The position numbers and the translations under genes were made by a program. Under the pieces are notes generated by a model that was given only the letters and a program-made list of their open reading frames with translations, made no database searches and was not told the DNA's origin. Below are positions 26,920 to 34,772 of a stretch of 64,000 bases of DNA, one piece after another. Position 1 is the first letter of the stretch. Each line of letters begins with the position of its first letter. Source of the DNA: SABI01 sp963676605 (lineage in GTDB: Bacteria > Spirochaetota > Spirochaetia > Sphaerochaetales > Sphaerochaetaceae); the NCBI GenBank assembly GCA_963676605.2, contig CAXXSP010000060.1, positions 1 through 64,000 on the forward strand. The letters run 5' to 3'.

Positions 26920-28245
26920 ATGGCAAACATTGCAGTGATAGGAACAGGATACGTCGGACTCGTCTCCGGTGCACTTCTCAGTGACTTCGGTCACTCGGTT
27001 ACCTGTGTCGATATCGACGAGAAGAAGATTTCCTCACTGAAAGAAGGAATCATCCCCATCTTCGAACCCGGACTCGAACAGATTGTCATAAGAAATACGG
27101 TACAGGGGCGACTCTCCTTCACCACCGATGTAAAGACAGCTGTTGAAGGCAACTCGGTCGTCTTCATTGCTGTGGGAACTCCCCCTGCGGACGACGGGAG
27201 TGCAGACCTCCAGTATGTTCTCTCTGCCGCTCGGAGCATTGCCCGGAATATGCAGGGCTATACGGTTATCGTAGACAAGTCCACCGTCCCGATCGGAACA
27301 GGACAGAAAGTAAAAGAGGCAATTGCCGAGATCCTGAAAGAACGCGAAGTGTCTATTCCCTTCGATGTTGTCTCGAACCCTGAGTTCCTACGGGAAGGTT
27401 CAGCCGTTCAGGACTTCATGCATCCTGACCGGGTTGTCATAGGAAGCGAAAGTGAAAGGGCACGGGAGGTCATGAAGGATGTGTACCGTGTGCTGTTCAT
27501 CAATGAAACACCCTTCGTTGAGACGAACCTCGAAACAGCCGAGATGATCAAGTATGCGGCAAATGCCTTCCTGGCAGTCAAGATCACCTTCATCAACGAA
27601 CTGGCCAATGTATGTGAACAGGTTGGAGCGGATGTACAGAAGGTTGCGAAGGCCATGGGACAGGATGGAAGAATTTCACCGAAGTTCCTTCATGCAGGTC
27701 CCGGCTACGGCGGTTCCTGTTTCCCGAAAGATACCAAAGCTCTTGCGGAAATAGCCCGCACAGCGGGACAGCCCATGATGCTGATGAAGGCCACCATAGA
27801 TGCAAATGAAAAACAGAAACTGAAGATGGTCGACAAGATCATCAAGGTGCTCGGGGAAGATCTTTCTGGAAAGAAGATCGCCGTTCTCGGCGTTACCTTC
27901 AAACCCAATACCGATGACATGAGAGAGGCTCCCTCTCTTGTGATCCTCCCCGAACTGGTGAAACGGGGTGCTCTCCTTCAGGTCTGCGACCCGGAAGGAG
28001 AGAAGGAAAGCGCCTGGCGCTTCGAAGCCATCGCTCAGAATCTGGCATGGAAAACAGATGCATATGAGGCTATCAGATCAAGTGATGCCACCATCATCCT
28101 CACTGAGTGGAACCAGTTCAGAACCATCGACTTCTCACGGTACGGAGATCTCGGTGCAGAAAAGGTTCTATTCGACCTGCGAAATATCTATAAGAAGGAT
28201 CAGATGCAGGAACTCGGCTTCACCTATCAGGGAGTCGGCGTATGA
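26920..28245 (+). CDS. ugd: UDP-glucose 6-dehydrogenase
   Basis: Oxidises UDP-glucose to UDP-glucuronate with two NAD. 441 residues, the usual length. Rossmann motif IGTGYVGLVSGALLSDFGH at the N-terminus, SNPEFLREGSAV, and the catalytic cysteine in GPGYGGSCFPKDTKAL; the C-terminal UDP-binding domain contains VLGVTFKPNTDDMREAPSL. The gene overlaps the next epimerase gene by four bases (ATGA), so the two are translationally coupled. The island product is thus predicted to contain uronic acid. Confidence 0.95.
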   Translation: MANIAVIGTGYVGLVSGALLSDFGHSVTCVDIDEKKISSLKEGIIPIFEPGLEQIVIRNTVQGRLSFTTDVKTAVEGNSVVFIAVGTPPADDGSADLQYVLSAARSIARNMQGYTVIVDKSTVPIGTGQKVKEAIAEILKEREVSIPFDVVSNPEFLREGSAVQDFMHPDRVVIGSESERAREVMKDVYRVLFINETPFVETNLETAEMIKYAANAFLAVKITFINELANVCEQVGADVQKVAKAMGQDGRISPKFLHAGPGYGGSCFPKDTKALAEIARTAGQPMMLMKATIDANEKQKLKMVDKIIKVLGEDLSGKKIAVLGVTFKPNTDDMREAPSLVILPELVKRGALLQVCDPEGEKESAWRFEAIAQNLAWKTDAYEAIRSSDATIILTEWNQFRTIDFSRYGDLGAEKVLFDLRNIYKKDQMQELGFTYQGVGV

Positions 28246-29216
28246 GCATCATTCTCGTAACCGGAGGAGCCGGATTTATCGGGTCCCACGTGTGTGAAGC
28301 TCTTCTTCGAGAAGGAGAGTCAGTCATTTCTCTCGACAGCTACAATGATTTCTACGATCCTGAAGTAAAAAAAAGAAATACGGAAGATATCCGTACAACT
28401 GCTGAAGAAAGTGCCGGCAGTTTCTGGGTGATGGAAGGTGATATCAGGGATGGTGAATTCCTTGATTCTCTCTTTTCAAGCTATCAGATAGATGCAGTGA
28501 TACACCTCGCGGCCTATGCCGGAGTCCGACCTTCCATAGAAGACCCGGAACTCTACGTTGATGTGAATCTCAGGGGAACCACTACCCTCCTCGAAATCAT
28601 GAGAGAACACGGCATCAGACGTCACGTATTTGCGTCCTCCTCCTCGGTGTACGGGAATAACAGAAAGGTTCCGTTCAGCGAGAGTGATCCAGTCGATCAT
28701 GCAATCTCCCCCTATGCGGCGACAAAGAAAGCAGGCGAAGTTCTCTGTTATACCTATCATCATCTTTATCAGATCAGTACTGCCTGTCTCAGATTCTTCA
28801 CAGTCTACGGACCGAGACAGAGACCCGACCTCGCTATTCACAAGTTCACACGATTAATTATGGAAAATCAGCCGATCACCCTGTTCGGTGACGGAACTAC
28901 AGAACGCGATTACACCTTTATCGATGATATAGTAGACGGAGTTCTCAAGGCTCTTGCCTGGACAGACTCCGATACTCCCCGATATGACATCTTCAATCTC
29001 GGCAACTCATCTCCAGTATCTCTCTCCGACCTCGTCTCCGCAATCGAGACAAGTATCGGCCGGAAGGCTGAGATCTCCAGAATGCCTCTCCCTCCGGGAG
29101 ATGTAGACCGCACCTATGCAGATGTAGTGCACTCGAAAGAAATTCTCGGCTATGAACCGAAGACCTCTCTTATTAAAGGTCTTCAGGAATTCCATCGCTG
29201 GATAACAGAGAAGTAA
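28242..29216 (+). CDS. NAD-dependent nucleotide-sugar epimerase, probably UDP-glucuronate 4-epimerase
   Basis: 324 residues of the extended short-chain dehydrogenase family: VTGGAGFIGSHVCEALL at the N-terminus, HLAAYAGVRPSIEDP, the SSS-VYG segment and catalytic YAATK in SPYAATKKAGEV, then RFFTVYGPRQRPDLAIHKF. ASYNDFYDP-like residues after the cofactor loop and the pairing with ugd favour UDP-glucuronate 4-epimerase, giving UDP-galacturonate. Another 4-epimerase specificity cannot be excluded. Confidence 0.88.
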   Translation: MSIILVTGGAGFIGSHVCEALLREGESVISLDSYNDFYDPEVKKRNTEDIRTTAEESAGSFWVMEGDIRDGEFLDSLFSSYQIDAVIHLAAYAGVRPSIEDPELYVDVNLRGTTTLLEIMREHGIRRHVFASSSSVYGNNRKVPFSESDPVDHAISPYAATKKAGEVLCYTYHHLYQISTACLRFFTVYGPRQRPDLAIHKFTRLIMENQPITLFGDGTTERDYTFIDDIVDGVLKALAWTDSDTPRYDIFNLGNSSPVSLSDLVSAIETSIGRKAEISRMPLPPGDVDRTYADVVHSKEILGYEPKTSLIKGLQEFHRWITEK

Positions 29217-29231
29217 CCTGATCCGGCAGGA

Positions 29232-30374
29232 TCACATCATGTTCTGGTAGATCTCTTTCAATTGCTCAGAACTCAGAGATACAGGGTTATTGCCGAGCCG
29301 TGCCTGCAGAAAGTCGGTATCCTCAAGAAGTGAACCGATGGTATCCTCATTCACACCATACTCTCTCAGGGAGAAAGGAACGGAATCCTTCACGATGTCC
29401 TGCATCCATATCTCAATCTCAGCAATGGAAGAAGCCGAGAACGCCTGGAGGAAGAGCTCCTTCTCCTCTATCTTCTCCCAGTTGATTTTCATCAGGGGAA
29501 TGAGTGACATACACACGGCAATTCCGTGGGGAATAGAGAACCTGACTGTCAGGGGATAACTCAGTGCATGGCAGGCTGTCGTACGTGTCTGAGAGAAGGC
29601 AAGCCCTGCAAACACCGATGCGAGAGCCATACCTTCACGGGCGACAAGATTATCAGGGTTATCACGTGCAGTTCTGAGATGCGTTACCGCATGGCTGATG
29701 GCCTGTGCACTTAACCGCCTGACCACCGGGTTTGAAAGAACCGACCAATAGGCTTCCACAGCATGTGCAAGGGCATCAAGTCCCGTACTTACGGTGATTG
29801 ATGCGGGAGCTTTACTCGTCAGGAAGGGGTCAATCCAAGCCTGTGAGGGGTAGAGATCTTCCCGTTCCACCGAGTATTTCTTCTTGTTCTCGGTGTCCCA
29901 GATAGTTGCCCACCGGGTAAGCTCTGAACCGGTCCCCGAGGTGCTCGGGAGAGCGATCAGTTCAATCCCTCTCCTTTCATAATCCAGGTAGGCTTTCTTC
30001 TCGATACTCTCGAGAATGGCGGATGGAGAACCGTCCGGATCAAAAGAATCGAAGGCAATCAGAATCTTCGCCACGTCGATCACGCTTCCCCCGCCGATGG
30101 CGAATACCAGAGGCGGGAGTTCCCCTACCTCCTTTCTCAGTCCGGTAAGGAACGTAATGGAAGGATTACTCTCAATTCCCGTAATAGACTGCACATTATT
30201 CATTGCATCGACCGCAGTGCGGAATGCATGATCGGTATCGACACCAGCGATTGCGGAGCGGGAATAGAGAATCAAGGCACCCGAGCTCTCACTCACCTTC
30301 TGAAGAATTTCTTCTTTCCAGGTTCCGTGTTCGAGGAAGGTGAGTGCTACCGGGTTATGAAAAGAGACCTGCAT
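29232..30374 (-). CDS. Iron-containing alcohol dehydrogenase, probable phosphonoacetaldehyde reductase
   Basis: 380 residues with the family III alcohol dehydrogenase signatures: FAIGGGSVIDVAKI (cofactor), PSTSGTGSELTRWATIWD, and metal ligands in TGLDALAHAVEAYWS and FSIPHGIAVCMSL. The gene starts two bases after the phosphonopyruvate decarboxylase gene. Family members encoded with PEP mutase and decarboxylase reduce phosphonoacetaldehyde to 2-hydroxyethylphosphonate (the PhpC reaction); I infer that role here. No aminotransferase for the aminoethylphosphonate branch is present in the window. Confidence 0.88.
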   Translation of the reverse strand: MQVSFHNPVALTFLEHGTWKEEILQKVSESSGALILYSRSAIAGVDTDHAFRTAVDAMNNVQSITGIESNPSITFLTGLRKEVGELPPLVFAIGGGSVIDVAKILIAFDSFDPDGSPSAILESIEKKAYLDYERRGIELIALPSTSGTGSELTRWATIWDTENKKKYSVEREDLYPSQAWIDPFLTSKAPASITVSTGLDALAHAVEAYWSVLSNPVVRRLSAQAISHAVTHLRTARDNPDNLVAREGMALASVFAGLAFSQTRTTACHALSYPLTVRFSIPHGIAVCMSLIPLMKINWEKIEEKELFLQAFSASSIAEIEIWMQDIVKDSVPFSLREYGVNEDTIGSLLEDTDFLQARLGNNPVSLSSEQLKEIYQNMM

Positions 30375-30376
30375 AC

Positions 30377-31522
30377 CTACTCCCCTCTCAAGGTCTTCAT
30401 GAACATCTCTTTGTTATGAGATGGCGTGGTATCCGGACGGATAAGGTCAGCTCTTGAACCGGAAGCGACCTTGATCTCTACAAACAGAGGTCCTTCAGGA
30501 AGGGCTGAAAAGGTCTCAAGCAGTGCCTGCAGTTCTTCCTTGCCGGTGATATGAGCTGTACCGTTATAGCCGGCGCCTTTCACGATCGACGCCATATCGA
30601 TCTTGTCTGCGACCGTGGGCATTCCACCGACAGATTCGTGAGAGCCGTTATTGAGCACCACATGGATCAGATTCTTCGGCTGGAGAGTACCTATCGTCGC
30701 GAGCGATCCCATATGCATGAGAAAAGCTCCATCCCCGTCAAGACACCATACCCGTTTTTCGGGGTGCTGAAGGGCAACGGAAAGAGCAATTGCACTCGCG
30801 TGTCCCATAGAGCCTACAGTCAGAAAATCGTGAGAGCTATAGGGGGAACCGCTGGTCTTGCGATACTCGAACAGCTCACGGGATATCTTCCCGGTCGTAG
30901 AGACAATCACATCATTCTCTGTCGTAACAGTAGCGAGCTGCTGAATCACTTCTTCTCTTGAAAGTTCTGTTTCCTGTGCCGGGAATGAACCGACAGGTTT
31001 CTCAAAAGCCCCTTTCTTCACGACGATAGCGACACTCTTTCCCTGTTCGAGGAGCGGAAGGAGTGTTGACTCAAAATGAGAGGTGAAGGCTTCATAGGTG
31101 CTGTCGGGATCGATGACAAACGATTCAATACCGAGCGTCTTCAGGAGGTCAAGTGTTATCTCACCCTGTTTTACATGCTGGGGTTCATCATGTTTGCCGG
31201 GTTCGCCTCTCCAGCCGACCATATACAGGACAGGTATCCCATACACCGCCGAGTCTGTGAGACTCGTCGCAGGGTTCACTGCGTTTCCCAGTCCTGAATT
31301 CTGCAGATACACGAGAGGATACTTACCTGTTGCCAGGTGATACCCTGCACCGAGAGCAACAGCATTCCCTTCATTGACAGCTACAATATGTTTCTTCGGG
31401 TTTTCTCCATAGCTCTGGTACAGGCCAAGACAGAAGGCCTGAAGCTGTGAGTCAGGGACTCCGGTAAAGAAATTGACTCCCTTCGTCTCGATATATTCGA
31501 GTAAAGCTCTTGGTGAAATCAT
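30377..31522 (-). CDS. ppd: Phosphonopyruvate decarboxylase
   Basis: ThDP-dependent enzyme that decarboxylates phosphonopyruvate to phosphonoacetaldehyde and makes PEP mutase flux irreversible. 381 residues. VNFFTGVPDSQLQAFC at the N-terminus, the cofactor-activating glutamate in AVNEGNAVALGAGYHLATG, VGWRGEPGKHDEPQH, and the ThDP/Mg motif CLDGDGAFLMHMGSL followed by NNGSHESVGG. Length and motif order match the family exactly. It lies 10 bases after the PEP mutase gene in a five-gene minus-strand operon. Confidence 0.95.
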   Translation of the reverse strand: MISPRALLEYIETKGVNFFTGVPDSQLQAFCLGLYQSYGENPKKHIVAVNEGNAVALGAGYHLATGKYPLVYLQNSGLGNAVNPATSLTDSAVYGIPVLYMVGWRGEPGKHDEPQHVKQGEITLDLLKTLGIESFVIDPDSTYEAFTSHFESTLLPLLEQGKSVAIVVKKGAFEKPVGSFPAQETELSREEVIQQLATVTTENDVIVSTTGKISRELFEYRKTSGSPYSSHDFLTVGSMGHASAIALSVALQHPEKRVWCLDGDGAFLMHMGSLATIGTLQPKNLIHVVLNNGSHESVGGMPTVADKIDMASIVKGAGYNGTAHITGKEELQALLETFSALPEGPLFVEIKVASGSRADLIRPDTTPSHNKEMFMKTLRGE

Positions 31523-31532
31523 ACTCCGACTC

Positions 31533-32834
31533 CTACTCGCCGCCGGGAATCAGACGGATCACATCCTTGATCGGAAGACACTTCTCGCTCGCTTCATGGC
31601 AGCGACCGTGTTCGAGAATGGATTTTGCTGTTTCCTGCATGGCAGGGAAGGCACTGCGGATGAGCTGGTTCGCGTAAATAACCACTCTCACCCCGTGGGC
31701 AATCAGCTCTTCTTCATACACAGAGGAGTAAGATGAAGGAACAGCCACGATAGGTACCTGAGGAAATTCTGCACGGAATGCATCGCAGAAGGCAAACACT
31801 TCCTGAGGATCTTTCTTCCGTGAGTGAATCATGACGGCGTCAGCACCGGCCTTTACATACGCTCTTGCCCGTGTTACGGCATCTTCGATTCCCTGTTCAA
31901 GAATGAGAGATTCAATACGGGAGATGATCATGAAATTACGGGTCTTGAGCGCATGCTTTCCTGCACTGATCTTCTTACAGAAATTCTCAATGGTATCCTG
32001 CTGCTGCTCAACCTCGGTTCCGAAGAGGGAATTCTTCTTCAGCCCCACCTTATCTTCGATAATGATAGCGGAAACACCGATTCTCTCAAGGGTCTTCACA
32101 TTGAAGACGAAATGTTCTATCTGACCGCCGGTATCGCCATCAAGAATGATAGGTTTTGTTGTCACTTCCATGATCTGATTGATCGTATCGAGCCGGCTGG
32201 TCATATCGACAAGTTCGATATCGGGTTTTCCCTTGGCCGTGGAGTCACAGAGGGAAGATACCCACATGGCATCAAAGCCGAGAATGGCATCATCCTTCAC
32301 TACCCGGGTATTTTCTACAATAAGACCCGACAGTCCGTTATGGGCTTCCATTGTTCTGACAATCGGTTTCACCTTGAGAAGATTGGCAAGCCGTTCACGG
32401 CGCTGTTCGGGAAGAACTCCTTCTCCGTCAATCTTATTTCTCAGGTGCTCGATACTCACGCCTTCGGTATAGGGAATCTCAATGAGCTGTCCACCCCATT
32501 CAGCAAGGACAGAGATGACTTTCTCTCTGATCGTCGACTGGATCCCGTTGCGCCAGTCATCACCATGGACAACATAATCAGGTTTCAGGGAACGGAGATT
32601 TATCTCATAATCGAGAGTCTCCTGCACGATGACATCCTGAACTCCGCGAAGGTTTGAGATAATCTCCTTCCTCTCTTCAATCCCCATGAGAGGATAGCGC
32701 TTGTAGGTGGCAATCGCCTCATCGGTAAGCACACCGACGGTAAGGTCTCCAAGCTCAGCAGCTTTCTTTATCAGATTGATGTGGCCGTTATGTATGATAT
32801 CGGCACTCATAGCAACATAGACGCGTTTATTCAT
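31533..32834 (-). CDS. pepM: Bifunctional nucleotidyltransferase / phosphoenolpyruvate mutase
   Basis: 433 residues, two domains. Residues 1-135 form a cytidylyltransferase-like domain with the HxGH motif (IIHNGHINLIKKA, residues 14-26). Residues 150-430 form the isocitrate-lyase-superfamily PEP mutase: metal-binding LDGDTGG (231-237) and the diagnostic EDKVGLKKNS (260-269), which separates true PEP mutases from other lyases. The enzyme forms the C-P bond of phosphonopyruvate. N-terminal fusion of an HxGH nucleotidyltransferase is known in some PEP mutases; its substrate here is not established. The start overlaps the stop of the preceding gene by four bases. Confidence 0.95.
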   Translation of the reverse strand: MNKRVYVAMSADIIHNGHINLIKKAAELGDLTVGVLTDEAIATYKRYPLMGIEERKEIISNLRGVQDVIVQETLDYEINLRSLKPDYVVHGDDWRNGIQSTIREKVISVLAEWGGQLIEIPYTEGVSIEHLRNKIDGEGVLPEQRRERLANLLKVKPIVRTMEAHNGLSGLIVENTRVVKDDAILGFDAMWVSSLCDSTAKGKPDIELVDMTSRLDTINQIMEVTTKPIILDGDTGGQIEHFVFNVKTLERIGVSAIIIEDKVGLKKNSLFGTEVEQQQDTIENFCKKISAGKHALKTRNFMIISRIESLILEQGIEDAVTRARAYVKAGADAVMIHSRKKDPQEVFAFCDAFRAEFPQVPIVAVPSSYSSVYEEELIAHGVRVVIYANQLIRSAFPAMQETAKSILEHGRCHEASEKCLPIKDVIRLIPGGE

Positions 32835-33547
32835 GATTTATTTCCCACCTTCTTCCGGGCTATGATAAGGTCTTCCTCGTTATCGACTTCCATACAGAGA
32901 TCCCCTGCAGCGTCGAGCGGTTTCAGTGTAGTTGTTTCAAGCATTATATTCAATGCATTCTCTGCATACACCTTGTCATTTCCTTCCCTGCAGAACCGAC
33001 TGATTTCCTTCTGCCAGGCATTCCAGAAATCTTTCGTCAGATGATACAGCGGCTGACAGGCGTAACAGTCAGCTCCGAACACATCGATACCGATCTCGAC
33101 AACCTTTCCATCCCGAACTCTCGCCTTGAAATCTTTCTCGGGCAGAGGAAGAGTTGTATCAATAATCACGATATTGTCCCGAGCAGACAGGATTTTCTGT
33201 GCAATATCAGGAGAAAACACAAGATCTCCGTGCATCAGGATGACCTCGTCATCGAAAGATCCGGCAAGCCTGTTGAGCGATTCGATATAGTTCGTACTCG
33301 CATATGCCTCATTGTAGACATAGGAGACATCAAGAGAAGGAAACTTCTCGTTTACATAGGCAGGGATCGTTTCGTGAAGATACCCTGTTGTAATCGCGTA
33401 CCGGTGTGCCCCAAGACTGTTCAGCAGAGAAATCTGACGGCTGAGAAGCGTCTCTTCCTCATCTAGAGGGACAAGACCTTTCGGCGCATGTTCGGTATAA
33501 CGCTTCAGACGGGAACCGAAACCGGAGTTCAATATACAAATATCCAT
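32831..33547 (-). CDS. LicC/PntC-like sugar-phosphate-type cytidylyltransferase
   Basis: 238 residues of the MobA-like NTP-transferase fold: ILNSGFGSRLKRYTEHAPKG near the N-terminus gives the GxGxR and PKG nucleotide-binding motif, with VILMHGDLVF for metal binding and CMEVDNEEDLIIARKK at the C-terminus. Relatives include LicC (CTP:phosphocholine) and PntC-type CTP:aminoethylphosphonate cytidylyltransferases. Location one gene ahead of pepM, with a four-base overlap, makes activation of the phosphonate as a CMP ester the best guess. Confidence 0.85.
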   Translation of the reverse strand: MDICILNSGFGSRLKRYTEHAPKGLVPLDEEETLLSRQISLLNSLGAHRYAITTGYLHETIPAYVNEKFPSLDVSYVYNEAYASTNYIESLNRLAGSFDDEVILMHGDLVFSPDIAQKILSARDNIVIIDTTLPLPEKDFKARVRDGKVVEIGIDVFGADCYACQPLYHLTKDFWNAWQKEISRFCREGNDKVYAENALNIMLETTTLKPLDAAGDLCMEVDNEEDLIIARKKVGNKS

Positions 33548-33568
33548 ACAACCTCACTGAGAAAAGAG

Positions 33569-34582
33569 TTAAAACACCTTACCATGAACCGGTATATCAT
33601 GCCCACCGTAAGCCTCAAAGGGATAAAGCCATTCGGGAAGAGATTCTTCTATTCTCCTGATATCCGAAGCAAGAGCGGGATTCCTTCCTGCAAGGTTCGT
33701 GTTCACCCGGGAAACTTCAGGATTAAAGAACGTTTTCTTCTTTACATGCTCACCACAACCGATAAAGCTCTGCAGCTGATCAACCGTCTTTTCATACTGA
33801 TACACCAGATCCTCGAAAGGAATCCTGAGGATCTGTTCACCGGAAGAACTGTTTTCCATAATCTTCCTGTAGTAGGTGATAAATACCTCCACATCATCGG
33901 TCGGTATGAATCTGGCTTTATGCCGTGCCACCGTCTTCGCAAGAATGTACATGTCACGCGGATCACGGGAGACGGAAATAGATTTCGGATCAGAATAATA
34001 GGAAAAACTGAACTCCGGTCTGTCAGCAGGGAAAGCCTGATTCAGGATGATACACTCCCCGTCAATGCCCATAGATACAAGCAGTTTCTGAATAAATGCT
34101 CTTGCAGTCTCTAGAAAGTTCTCCGGATTAATGGAGAGGTGCATCTTGGTATCAGAAAGGGGAAGAAAGATTTTCGTCGTCTTGTACAGGAATTTCCGGA
34201 AGTTCTCTTTCAATGTATAGCGTAGCCAGCGCTGCGGCTGAGGAGTTGCGATCCTATGAGAAGATGACATCCCGTTCCATTCTGCCTGTGTTATGCTTTC
34301 CAGAAACTCTTCTACGAGAGGGAGGAATTTCCCATCCGTGAGTGGGCCGTAGGTCCTGTTTAGGTATTTCGTGAGATTCCTGAACCGGCGGATGGCCGTG
34401 TCAGAGGAGTAAAAGCGGACAGGATGGTCACAGAGATGGTAATAAAGGTCTTCTAGACCATCCTGCATATAGGAAATCTTGAACTCGATGGAGTCCAGCA
34501 CCTGAGTTCCTTCAAATTCTTTCAGCAGGTCGGTAACTGCTCCTGAACCTGAGAATCCATATCCGTTTACGCCTATGATCAT
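33569..34582 (-). CDS. P-loop sulfotransferase-like protein
   Basis: 337 residues. The N-terminal GVNGYGFSGSGAVTDLL is a P-loop-like 5'-phosphosulfate-binding site, and SVSRDPRDMYILAK matches the 3'-phosphate motif of PAPS-dependent sulfotransferases; the C-terminal ILRIPFEDLVYQYEKTVDQL is also typical. It heads the five-gene phosphonate operon, 22 bases before the cytidylyltransferase gene. A sulfated or otherwise modified glycan is possible, but many such proteins in glycan clusters are uncharacterised and PAPS use is not proven. Confidence 0.7.
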   Translation of the reverse strand: MIIGVNGYGFSGSGAVTDLLKEFEGTQVLDSIEFKISYMQDGLEDLYYHLCDHPVRFYSSDTAIRRFRNLTKYLNRTYGPLTDGKFLPLVEEFLESITQAEWNGMSSSHRIATPQPQRWLRYTLKENFRKFLYKTTKIFLPLSDTKMHLSINPENFLETARAFIQKLLVSMGIDGECIILNQAFPADRPEFSFSYYSDPKSISVSRDPRDMYILAKTVARHKARFIPTDDVEVFITYYRKIMENSSSGEQILRIPFEDLVYQYEKTVDQLQSFIGCGEHVKKKTFFNPEVSRVNTNLAGRNPALASDIRRIEESLPEWLYPFEAYGGHDIPVHGKVF

Positions 34583-34772
34583 CTACCCATCCCTGTGTGT
34601 ATGCCCTGCAAAATCATTCTGCTTCACTCCTGATGATTTTTCTCAATATACCATGGTCCACGACAGCCTTTCCAGATACAGGGATTCTTTTTCAGGAAAA
34701 ACAGGACGAGTATGGACAGACCGATAGGCATGTGATTGAATAGGTGAAAGGTCAACTCAAAAAGGAAACAAT

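Noticed and set aside
29219..29234. Hairpin TGATCC/GGATCA between convergent epimerase and dehydrogenase genes as a bidirectional terminator
   Set aside because: Only six pairs and no T tract on either side; too weak to call.
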